From contig NZ_CP085173.1 of NCBI RefSeq assembly GCF_020616555.1, forward strand, positions 5,534,001 through 5,598,000: DNA of 64,000 bases, written 5' to 3'. The position numbers were made by a program, and so were the translations under genes. Below are positions 54,905-64,000 of this stretch, in pieces (within the stretch, counting starts at the first letter, position 1; each line of letters begins with the position of its first letter). Source of the stretch: Streptomyces longhuiensis. Lineage in GTDB: Bacteria; Actinomycetota; Actinomycetes; Streptomycetales; Streptomycetaceae. The notes beneath the pieces are model-generated. The model searched no databases. It was given only the letters and a program-made list of their open reading frames with translations, and was not told where the DNA came from.

Positions 54905-55725
54905 GCCAGCTCGCCGCCGCAGCCACTCTTGCTGCGGGCACCTCCACCGGTGAGGCCTTCCAGTTCTGGGTCCTCGGCACGGTCGCCGTCATCGGCGCCC
55001 TGTGCACGGTCCTGATGAAGAAGGCGGTGCACAGTGCGCTGTGCCTCGCCGGGACCATGATCATCCTGGCGATCTTCTACCTGGCCAACGGCGCGTACTT
55101 CCTGGGCGTCGTCCAGATCATCGTCTACACCGGCGCGATCATGATGCTGTTCCTCTTCGTGGTCATGCTCGTCGGCGTCACCGCGGCGGACTCCCTGAAG
55201 GAGACCATCAAGGGGCAGCGCTGGCTGGCCCTGCTGTGCGGACTCGGCTTCGGGATCCTGCTCCTCGCGGGCATCGGGAACGCCTCGCTCCACCAGTTCG
55301 TCGGGCTGGGCAAGGCGAACGCCGGGGGGAACGTGGAAGGGCTCGCCGCCCTCATCTTCACGAAGTACGTCTTCGCCTTCGAGATCACCGGCGCCCTGCT
55401 GATCACGGCCACCCTCGGAGCCATGGTGCTCACGCACCGCGAGCGCATCGAGCGGGCCAGGACGCAGCGGGAGCTGGCCGAGCAGCGTGTGCGCGAGGGC
55501 AAGCACCTGCCGCCGCTGCCCGCCCCGGGTGTCTACGCCCGGCACAACGCGGTCGACATCGCGGGCCTGCTCCCCGACGGCACCCCGTCGGAGCTCACGG
55601 TCATGCAGACGCTGCGCGAGCGCGGTCAGATCCGCGACGTGTCGGACGAGGCGCTCGGTGACCTGAAGGCCCTGGAGCAGCGCTCGGCCGAGCGCCTTGA
55701 GCGGACCGAGGAGGCGTCGAAGTGA
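54901..55725 (+). CDS. nuoJ: NADH-quinone oxidoreductase subunit J
   Basis: This 274-residue membrane subunit has five helices, with the conserved [23 protein letters not shown]. The cytoplasmic C-terminus of about 90 charged residues ([23 protein letters not shown]) is much longer than in E. coli. It overlaps nuoK (GTGA). Confidence 0.95.
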   Translation: MSQLAAAATLAAGTSTGEAFQFWVLGTVAVIGALCTVLMKKAVHSALCLAGTMIILAIFYLANGAYFLGVVQIIVYTGAIMMLFLFVVMLVGVTAADSLKETIKGQRWLALLCGLGFGILLLAGIGNASLHQFVGLGKANAGGNVEGLAALIFTKYVFAFEITGALLITATLGAMVLTHRERIERARTQRELAEQRVREGKHLPPLPAPGVYARHNAVDIAGLLPDGTPSELTVMQTLRERGQIRDVSDEALGDLKALEQRSAERLERTEEASK

Positions 55726-56021
55726 ACCCGGTCAACTACCTGTATCTCGCCGCCCTGTTGTTCACGATCGGCGCCACCGGCGTGCTCATCAGGCGGAACG
55801 CGATCGTTCTGTTCATGTGCGTCGAGCTGATGCTCAACGCGTGCAACCTCGCGTTCGTCGCGTTCTCCCGGATGCACGGCAATCTCGACGGCCAGATCAT
55901 CGCCTTCTTCACGATGGTCGTCGCCGCCGCGGAGGTCGTGGTCGGGCTCGCGATCATCGTGTCGCTGTTCCGTTCCCGCCACTCGGCCTCGGTCGACGAC
56001 GCCAGCCTGATGAAGCTGTAA
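55722..56021 (+). CDS. nuoK: NADH-quinone oxidoreductase subunit K
   Basis: This 99-residue MrpC-like subunit has three helices and the buried glutamates of the E-channel ([29 protein letters not shown]). Its length is standard. It starts at the GTG at 55722. Confidence 0.96.
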   Translation: MNPVNYLYLAALLFTIGATGVLIRRNAIVLFMCVELMLNACNLAFVAFSRMHGNLDGQIIAFFTMVVAAAEVVVGLAIIVSLFRSRHSASVDDASLMKL

Positions 56022-56035
56022 GGGGTCGCTGCACA

Positions 56036-57937
<1,902 letters not shown>

Positions 57938-57942
57938 TAGCA

Positions 57943-59514
57943 ATGTCCTTTCCTCTGCTGACAGCGACGGCGGTGCTCCCCGCCGTGGGAGCCATCGCCA
58001 CGGCTGCCGTCCCGGCCGCGCGGCGCACGGCGGCGAAGTGGCTCGCGCTGCTCGTCTCGGTCGCCACGCTCGTGCTGGCCGCGGTCGTGCTCGTGCGCTT
58101 CGAGCCCGGCGGCGACCGCTACCAGCTCACCGAATCGCACTCCTGGATCAAGGACTTCGGGGTGCGGTACGAGCTGGGCGTGGACGGCATCGCGGTGGCG
58201 CTCATCGCGCTCACCGCCCTCCTGATCCCGTTCGTGATCCTCGCGGGCTGGCACGACGCCGACCCGCAGGAGACGGGGAGTTCGAGGTGGCGGCCGACGC
58301 AGGGCTTCTTCGCCCTGATCCTCGGCGTCGAGGCGATGGTGATCATCTCCTTCGAGGCCACCGACGTCTTCCTCTTCTACATCTTCTTCGAAGCCATGCT
58401 CATCCCGATGTACTTCCTCATCGGCGGCTTCGGGGACCGCGCCCACTCGGGCAGCGACGAGAACGCGGCGGCCCAACGCTCCTACGCCGCCGTGAAGTTC
58501 CTCCTCTACAACCTCGTCGGCGGCCTCATCATGCTGGCGGCCGTGATCGGTCTCTACGTGGTGGCGGGGAACTTCTCGCTCCAGGAGATCGCGGCCGCGC
58601 GGGCGAACGGTTCGCTGCACATGGCGACCAGCACCGAGCGCTGGCTCTTCCTCGGCTTCTTCTTCGCCTTCGCGGTGAAGGCGCCGCTGTGGCCGCTGCA
58701 CACCTGGCTGCCGAACGCGATGGGGGAGGCCACCGCCCCGGTCGCCGTCCTGATCACGGCGGTGGTCGACAAGGTCGGCACGTTCGCGATGCTCCGCTTC
58801 TGCCTCCAGCTCTTCCCGGAGGCCTCGAAGTGGGCGACGCCGGTCATCCTCGTACTGGCCCTCATCAGCATCGTCTACGGCGCCCTGCTCGCGGTCGGCC
58901 AGCGGGACATCAAGCGCCTGGTGGCGTACGCGTCGATCTCGCACTTCGGGTTCATCGTCCTCGGCATCTTCGCGATGACGAGCCAGGGCCAGTCGGGCGC
59001 GACGCTCTACATGGTCAACCACGGGATCTCGACGGCCGCCCTGATGCTGGTGGCGGGCTTTCTGATCTCGCGCCGCGGCTCGCGCCTGATCGCGGACTAC
59101 GGAGGCGTGCAGAAGGTCGCCCCGGTGCTCGCCGGCACGTTCCTGATCGGCGGCCTCGCGACCCTCTCGCTGCCGGGCCTCGCGCCCTTCGTGAGTGAGT
59201 TCCTGGTCCTGGTCGGCACGTTCTCGCGGTACCCGGTGATCGGGATCATCGCGACCTTCGGCATCGTGCTCGCCGCGCTCTACACGCTCGTCCTCTACCA
59301 GCGGACGATGACGGGCCCGGTGAAGCCGGAGGTCTCGGCCCTGCCGGACCTGCGGGTGCGTGAACTCGCGGTGGTCGTCCCGCTGATCGCCGCGCTGATC
59401 TTCCTGGGCGTCTACCCGAAGCCGGTCACCGACCTGGTGAACCCGGCGGTCAAGCAGACCCTGTCCGACGTACACAAGAAGGACCCGAAGCCAGCGGTGG
59501 AGGCGGCCAAGTGA
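57943..59514 (+). CDS. nuoM: NADH-quinone oxidoreductase subunit M
   Basis: This 523-residue antiporter-like proton pump has about 14 helices. FLFYIFFEAMLIPMYFLIGGFG has the conserved Glu, KAPLWPLHTWLPNAMGEATAPVAVLI the broken-helix motif, and VAYASISHFGFIVLGIFAM the central segment. The ATG at 57943 follows nuoL by five bases. Confidence 0.97.
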   Translation: MSFPLLTATAVLPAVGAIATAAVPAARRTAAKWLALLVSVATLVLAAVVLVRFEPGGDRYQLTESHSWIKDFGVRYELGVDGIAVALIALTALLIPFVILAGWHDADPQETGSSRWRPTQGFFALILGVEAMVIISFEATDVFLFYIFFEAMLIPMYFLIGGFGDRAHSGSDENAAAQRSYAAVKFLLYNLVGGLIMLAAVIGLYVVAGNFSLQEIAAARANGSLHMATSTERWLFLGFFFAFAVKAPLWPLHTWLPNAMGEATAPVAVLITAVVDKVGTFAMLRFCLQLFPEASKWATPVILVLALISIVYGALLAVGQRDIKRLVAYASISHFGFIVLGIFAMTSQGQSGATLYMVNHGISTAALMLVAGFLISRRGSRLIADYGGVQKVAPVLAGTFLIGGLATLSLPGLAPFVSEFLVLVGTFSRYPVIGIIATFGIVLAALYTLVLYQRTMTGPVKPEVSALPDLRVRELAVVVPLIAALIFLGVYPKPVTDLVNPAVKQTLSDVHKKDPKPAVEAAK

Positions 59515-61175
59515 GCGCAGCAGCCGTCCACAGCCTGTGGACAACGGCGGCCACGTCGCCGCTCAAGGAACAAATCTCGAAGATCGACGCGCCGAAGATC
59601 GAATACGGCCAATTGTCGCCCACCCTGATCGTCATCGGTGCGGCGGTCCTCGGGGTCCTTGTCGAGGCGTTCGTGCCGCGCAAGTCCCGCTACTACGTCC
59701 AGGTGTTCCTCGCCGTCGTCGCCCTGGCCGCCGCGTTCGCCGCGGTGGTCGGGCTCGCGGCCGGCGGGTACGGCACCACGAAGGCGCACATCGCGGCCAT
59801 GGGCGCGATCGCCGTCGACGGCCCGGCCCTGTTCCTCCAGGGCGTGATCCTGCTGACCGGCCTCGTCGCGATCTTCACCTTCGCCGAGCGCCGCCTGGAC
59901 CCGGAGGCACACGGCAACCGCGTCGACTCGTTCGCCGCGCAGGCCTCGTCCGTGCCCGGCAGCGACAGCGAGAAGGCCGCTGTGAAGGCCGGGTTCACCA
60001 CCACCGAGGTGTTCCCGCTCGCGCTCTTCGCGATCGGCGGCATGCTGGTCTTCCCCTCGGCGAACGACCTGCTGACGCTGTTCATCGCCCTGGAAGTCTT
60101 CTCCCTGCCGCTCTACCTCCTGTGCGCCGTGGCCCGCCGCAAGCGGCTCATGTCGCAGGAGGCGGCGGTCAAGTACTTCCTCCTCGGAGCCTTCGCCTCG
60201 GCGTTCACCCTGTTCGGCATCGCCCTCCTTTACGGGTACGCGGGCTCGGTGTCGTACGCGACGATCGCCGACGTCGTCGACGGATCGATCCAGAACATCG
60301 ACCCGGCGCTCGCCGACACCATGGGGAACGACGCGCTGCTGCTCATCGGCGTCGCCATGGTCGTCATGGGCCTGCTGTTCAAGGTCGGCGCGGTGCCGTT
60401 CCACATGTGGACCCCGGACGTCTACCAGGGCGCGCCCACGCCGGTCACGGGCTTCATGGCGGCCGCCACGAAGGTCGCCGCCTTCGGTGCTCTCCTGCGG
60501 CTCCTGTACGTCGTCCTGCCCGGCCTGCGCTGGGACTGGCGGCCGGTCATGTGGGCCATCGCGATCATCACGATGCTGGGCGGCGCGATCGTCGCGATCA
60601 CCCAGACCGACATCAAGCGGCTCCTCGCGTACTCGTCGATCGCGCACGCCGGATTCATCCTCGCCGGTGTCATCGCCACGACGCCCGACGGCATCTCGGC
60701 CGTGCTCTTCTATCTGGGCGCGTACTCGTTCGTGACCGTCGGCGCGTTCGCCGTGGTGACGCTGGTCAGGGACGCGGGCGGCGAGGCCACGCACCTGTCG
60801 AAGTGGGCGGGGCTCGGGCGCCGCTCGCCACTGGTCGCGGCCGTCTTCGCGGTGTTCCTGCTCGCCTTCGCCGGCATCCCGCTGACCTCGGGCTTCGCCG
60901 GAAAGTTCGCCGTGTTCAAGGCGGCGGCGGAGGGTGGCGCCGGCGCGCTCGTCGTGGTCGGTGTGATCTCGTCGGCCATCGCGGCGTTCTTCTACATCCG
61001 TGTGATCGTGCTCATGTTCTTCAGCGAGCCGAAGGCGGACGGCCCGACGGTCGCCGTGCCCTCGCCGCTCACCATGACCACGATCGCGGTGGGTGTGGCG
61101 GTCACGGTGGTGCTGGGCCTCGCGCCGCAGTACTTCCTGGACCTGGCGAACCAGGCGAGCGTGTTCGTGCGGTAA
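59511..61175 (+). CDS. nuoN: NADH-quinone oxidoreductase subunit N
   Basis: This 554-residue third antiporter-like subunit has FKVGAVPFHMWTPDVYQGAPTPVTGFMAAATKVAAFGALLR and LLAYSSIAHAGFILAGVIA. The N-terminus is extended by about 40 hydrophilic residues before the first helix. It overlaps nuoM (GTGA) and ends the operon. About 210 bases separate it from recQ. Confidence 0.97.
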   Translation: MSAAAVHSLWTTAATSPLKEQISKIDAPKIEYGQLSPTLIVIGAAVLGVLVEAFVPRKSRYYVQVFLAVVALAAAFAAVVGLAAGGYGTTKAHIAAMGAIAVDGPALFLQGVILLTGLVAIFTFAERRLDPEAHGNRVDSFAAQASSVPGSDSEKAAVKAGFTTTEVFPLALFAIGGMLVFPSANDLLTLFIALEVFSLPLYLLCAVARRKRLMSQEAAVKYFLLGAFASAFTLFGIALLYGYAGSVSYATIADVVDGSIQNIDPALADTMGNDALLLIGVAMVVMGLLFKVGAVPFHMWTPDVYQGAPTPVTGFMAAATKVAAFGALLRLLYVVLPGLRWDWRPVMWAIAIITMLGGAIVAITQTDIKRLLAYSSIAHAGFILAGVIATTPDGISAVLFYLGAYSFVTVGAFAVVTLVRDAGGEATHLSKWAGLGRRSPLVAAVFAVFLLAFAGIPLTSGFAGKFAVFKAAAEGGAGALVVVGVISSAIAAFFYIRVIVLMFFSEPKADGPTVAVPSPLTMTTIAVGVAVTVVLGLAPQYFLDLANQASVFVR

Positions 61176-61388
61176 CCGCGCCACGTACGGTCGTCACCGC
61201 CCGGTGCCCCCGCGAGGGGGCGCCGGGCGGAGGCGTTCCGGGCCGCCGTGGGCGAAGCCTCCCCGGACCCCCGGCCGGGAGGCAAGTTCGCCCCCAGCCT
61301 GTGGATAACTTTTCGGGCTGTCGGTGCGGAGCCCTATCGTGGCAGCAGTGGTCGAACCACGGAGTATGGACGTACGGGGGACAGGGCG

Positions 61389-63386
61389 ATGAATGGGATC
61401 GGTGGCATGAGCGAGGTGACGGAGCCCGGCGTGGCGACGGCGATGCGCGGCGGCGCGCTGGAGACGCTGCACCGCGTCTTCGGATATGACGCGTTCCGCG
61501 GTGAGCAGGAAGCGATCATCGACCACGTCGTGGACGGCGGGGACGCCGTCGTCCTGATGCCGACCGGCGGCGGAAAGTCCCTGTGCTACCAGATCCCGGC
61601 CCTGGTCAGAGCGGGTACGGGAGTCGTGATCTCCCCCCTCATCGCCCTCATGCAGGACCAGGTGGACGCGCTGCGCGCGCTCGGCGTCCGCGCCGGCTTC
61701 ATGAACTCGACGCAGGACTTCGACGAGCGGCGCACCGTCGAGGCCGAGTTCCTCGCGGGCGAGCTGGACGTCATCTACCTGGCGCCGGAGCGGCTGCGCC
61801 TCGACTCCACGCTCGACCTGCTCTCCCGCGGCAGGATCTCCGTCTTCGCGATCGACGAGGCGCACTGTGTGGCGCAGTGGGGGCACGACTTCCGCCCGGA
61901 CTACCTGGCCCTGTCCGTCCTCGGCCGGCGCTGGCCGGACGTGCCGCGCATCGCGCTCACGGCGACCGCGACGCACGCCACGCACCAGGAGATCACCCAG
62001 CGTCTGGGCATGCCGGACGCAAAGCACTTCGTGGCGAGCTTCGACCGGCCCAACATCCAGTACCGGATCGTGCCGAAGGCCGACCCGAAGAAGCAGCTCC
62101 TCACCTTCCTCAAGCAGGAGCACGAGGGCGACGCGGGCATCGTGTACTGCCTGTCGCGCAAGTCGGTGGAGGCGACCGCCGAGTTCCTCAGCCGGAACGG
62201 CATCGAGGCGGTCCCGTACCACGCGGGTCTCGACGCGGGCACCCGCGCGGCGCACCAGTCCCGCTTCCTGCGCGAGGAGGGCCTGGTCGTCTGCGCGACC
62301 ATCGCGTTCGGCATGGGTATCGACAAGCCCGACGTCCGGTTCGTCGCACATCTCGATCTCCCGAAGTCCGTCGAGGGCTACTACCAGGAGACGGGCCGCG
62401 CCGGACGTGACGGGCTCGCGTCCACGGCCTGGATGGCGTACGGGCTGCAGGACGTCGTCCAGCAGCGGAAGCTGATCAATATGGGGGAGGGGGACGAGGC
62501 GTTCCGGCGCCGGGCGGGGTCCCACCTCGACGCGATGCTGGCGCTGTGCGAGACGGCGCAGTGCCGCAGGTCCCAGCTGCTCATGTACTTCGGGCAGGAG
62601 CCGCAGACGGCCAGTTGCGGCAACTGCGACACGTGCCTCTCGCCGCCGGAGACCTGGGACGGCACCGTCGCCGCGCAGAAGATCCTTTCCACGGTGGTGC
62701 GCCTCGACCGGGAGCGCAGGCAGAAGTTCGGCGCGGGCCAGGTCATCGACATCCTGATGGGCCGGCGCACGGCCAAGGTCATCCAGTTCGACCACGACCA
62801 GCTCTCCGTCTTCGGCATCGGCGAGGACCTGAGCGAGGCCGAATGGCGCGGCGTGGTGCGGCAGTTGCTGGCGCAGGGGCTCATCGCGGTCGAGGGTGAG
62901 TACGGGACGCTGGTGCTCACCGAGGACAGCGGGAGCGTCCTCGGGCGGCAGCGGGAGGTGCGGCTGCGCAAGGAGGCGCCGCGGCCCGCCACGTCCCGCT
63001 CGGCCTCGCGCGACCGCAAGGCGAAGTCGCCCGCGGCGGACCTGCCGGAGCAGCTGCTGCCCGTCTTCGAGGCGCTGCGCGCGTGGCGCGGCGCGCAGGC
63101 GAAGGAGAACGGGGTCCCGGCGTACGTCATCTTCCACGACGCGACGCTCAAGGAGATCGCCCTCCAGCACCCCACGTCCATCGGCCAGTTGGGCACGATC
63201 GGCGGCGTCGGCGAGAAGAAGCTGGCGACATGGGGCGAGGGTGTCCTCGAGGTCCTGGCGGGCCTGGACGGCGCCGGTTCCGCCGGCCCGTCGCCGACCG
63301 GCGGCGCCGCCACGGAGGCGGCGGCGCCGGAGGAGCACTGGCCGGAGCACGAGCCGGAGCCGGAACCCGACGACATCGACTGGTGA
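61389..63386 (+). CDS. recQ: ATP-dependent DNA helicase RecQ
   Basis: This 665-residue superfamily 2 helicase unwinds DNA 3' to 5' in recombination and repair. Domains in order are helicase (Walker [13 protein letters not shown], Lys63; DEAH at 156-159 in [18 protein letters not shown]), the RecQ-Ct zinc-binding region (four Cys between CETAQC and CGNCDTC), a winged helix and a C-terminal HRDC domain (about 540-620). An acidic tail rich in Glu and Pro ends the protein. The ATG at 61389 follows GGGGGA; ATG at 61407 is an alternative. Confidence 0.95.
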   Translation: MNGIGGMSEVTEPGVATAMRGGALETLHRVFGYDAFRGEQEAIIDHVVDGGDAVVLMPTGGGKSLCYQIPALVRAGTGVVISPLIALMQDQVDALRALGVRAGFMNSTQDFDERRTVEAEFLAGELDVIYLAPERLRLDSTLDLLSRGRISVFAIDEAHCVAQWGHDFRPDYLALSVLGRRWPDVPRIALTATATHATHQEITQRLGMPDAKHFVASFDRPNIQYRIVPKADPKKQLLTFLKQEHEGDAGIVYCLSRKSVEATAEFLSRNGIEAVPYHAGLDAGTRAAHQSRFLREEGLVVCATIAFGMGIDKPDVRFVAHLDLPKSVEGYYQETGRAGRDGLASTAWMAYGLQDVVQQRKLINMGEGDEAFRRRAGSHLDAMLALCETAQCRRSQLLMYFGQEPQTASCGNCDTCLSPPETWDGTVAAQKILSTVVRLDRERRQKFGAGQVIDILMGRRTAKVIQFDHDQLSVFGIGEDLSEAEWRGVVRQLLAQGLIAVEGEYGTLVLTEDSGSVLGRQREVRLRKEAPRPATSRSASRDRKAKSPAADLPEQLLPVFEALRAWRGAQAKENGVPAYVIFHDATLKEIALQHPTSIGQLGTIGGVGEKKLATWGEGVLEVLAGLDGAGSAGPSPTGGAATEAAAPEEHWPEHEPEPEPDDIDW

Positions 63387-63387
63387 C

Positions 63388-63405
63388 GAGGGCGGCGCCG
63401 CCCTC
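63388..63405. repeat. 18-bp perfect palindrome after recQ
   Basis: GAGGGCGGCGCCGCCCTC is perfectly self-complementary and starts one base after the recQ stop. It abuts the first unit of the 23-nt array and could act as a terminator stem or protein site. Confidence 0.7.
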
Positions 63406-63530
63406 AGGCCACTGACGGTGCCGTCCTCAGGCCACTGACGGTGCCGTCCTCAGGCCACTGACGGTGCCGTCCTCAGGCCACTGACGGTGCCGTCCTCAGG
63501 CCACTGATGGTGCCGTCCCCAGGCCTCTCA
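63400..63530. repeat. 23-nt tandem repeat array after recQ
   Basis: Five full 23-nt units start at 63400, 63423, 63446, 63469 and 63492 (consensus GTCCTCAGGCCACTGACGGT plus GCC). A 16-base partial unit follows at 63515-63530. Units 2-4 are identical; units 1 and 5 differ by one base. The last partial unit contains the stop codon of the convergent gene. There are no spacers, so this is not CRISPR. Confidence 0.95.
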
Positions 63531-64000
63531 CACCGCGGCGCCCGCCACGATCCGCCCCGTCACCTCGCCGAGGCCCACGCGGGTGTTGTTCGGGCCGGGG
63601 GCCCATGCCGTCATCGTGACCACGTCGTCGTTCTCGAGGAACGTCCGCTTGCCGTCGGGAAGTTCGATGGGGTCGCGGCCGTTCCAGGTGATCTCGATGA
63701 GGGAGCCGCGCGCGTTCTCCGAGGCGCCGCTGATCGTGCCGGAGCCGTACAGGTCGCCCGTGCGCAGGGAGGCGCCGGCCACCGTCATATGAGCCAGCAT
63801 CTGCGCCGCCGTCCAGTAGAGGGAGGCGGAGGAGGTCTCGGAGATGACATGGCCGTTGAGGGTGACGGTGATGTGCAGGTCGTAGCCGCCGGGCTCGTCC
63901 GCGATGCCGTCGGCGGAGGGCGCCGAGTCGTCCAGGTACGGCAGCAGCGGGTATGTGCGCTCCGGGGGCGCCACGCGCGCCTCGTCCAGCGCGTCCAGCG
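63528..64000 (-). CDS. Fumarylacetoacetase, C-terminal part
   Basis: This gene runs off the right edge of the window, and about 157 C-terminal residues are visible. The FAH-fold signatures YDLHITVTLNGHVISETSSASLYWTAAQMLAHMTVAGASLRTGDLYGSGTISG and GRDPIELPDGKRTFLENDDVVTMTAW match fumarylacetoacetase, the last enzyme of tyrosine breakdown, which yields fumarate and acetoacetate. It ends inside the 23-nt tandem array and converges on recQ. Confidence 0.92.
   Translation of the reverse strand, partial: LDALDEARVAPPERTYPLLPYLDDSAPSADGIADEPGGYDLHITVTLNGHVISETSSASLYWTAAQMLAHMTVAGASLRTGDLYGSGTISGASENARGSLIEITWNGRDPIELPDGKRTFLENDDVVTMTAWAPGPNNTRVGLGEVTGRIVAGAAV

Overview
The window is high-GC actinobacterial DNA, almost certainly from a Streptomyces chromosome. 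It is densely coded, with strong G/C bias at third codon positions, many GTG starts and 1-4 base start/stop overlaps. It carries markers typical of Streptomyces: the futalosine route to menaquinone, AfsR-like and MmyB-like regulators, a Tat lipoprotein, and a 14-gene nuo operon preceded by a geranylgeranyl-reductase-like gene. From memory, the gene order resembles the S. coelicolor core region around SCO4470-SCO4577; no search was run. I saw no insertion sequence, prophage, tRNA, rRNA or CRISPR array.

Layout. 1-3.9 kb: the end of an MprB-like sensor kinase, a small conserved gene, hemL and a histidine phosphatase. 4.0-9.6 kb: a Tat lipoprotein with deacetylase-like motifs, then the System II cytochrome c biogenesis operon (resA, ccdA, resB, ccsB), closed by a 21-bp terminator stem. 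9.7-12.4 kb: an SRPBCC protein, a degenerate 17/18-nt tandem array, a 2OG-type dioxygenase, a yeast-type cytosine deaminase and a small membrane protein. 12.5-18.6 kb: mqnL-mqnP-mqnM, a 43-residue basic protein, an Lrp/AsnC regulator, mqnE, a GNAT protein and a DUF4229 protein. 18.7-20.4 kb: a Cys-rich leader peptide and a dicarboxylate/amino-acid symporter. 20.4-24.6 kb: a fatty-acid module (TetR, MaoC, FabG4-like reductase, thiolase) with a palindromic operator. 24.6-30.8 kb: an MmyB-like regulator, an MFS exporter, an AfsR-like ATPase, azlCD with an XRE-cupin regulator, and cspA. 30.9-38.0 kb: mqnA, a Ser/Thr kinase, an unknown protein, a prepilin-peptidase-like protein, mqnC, a metal-site-less amidohydrolase relative, and menG. 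38.1-44.6 kb: a zinc-ribbon membrane protein, a PASTA protein, a GNAT protein, a menJ-like reductase, a monooxygenase-fold protein and an NlpC/P60 hydrolase. 45.3-61.2 kb: nuoA-N. 61.3-64 kb: recQ, a 23-nt tandem array and the end of a fumarylacetoacetase gene.

Functionally, the window is a respiratory core. Haem supply (hemL), cytochrome c maturation, six steps of futalosine menaquinone synthesis (mqnA, C, E, L, P, M), ring methylation (menG), probable side-chain saturation (menJ-like) and proton-pumping NADH dehydrogenase all lie within 60 kb. mqnB, mqnD and an aminofutalosine deaminase are not in the window.

The least expected signals are: the RHVDLC-type leader peptide before the symporter; two tandem-repeat arrays that fill convergent intergenic gaps and contain the flanking stop codons; a seven-unit, 9-residue repeat tail on AzlC; overlapping palindromes between the fatty-acid genes; and repeated GATCAC and GTCACCTCTGGTGA motifs before nuoA and before the zinc-ribbon gene.
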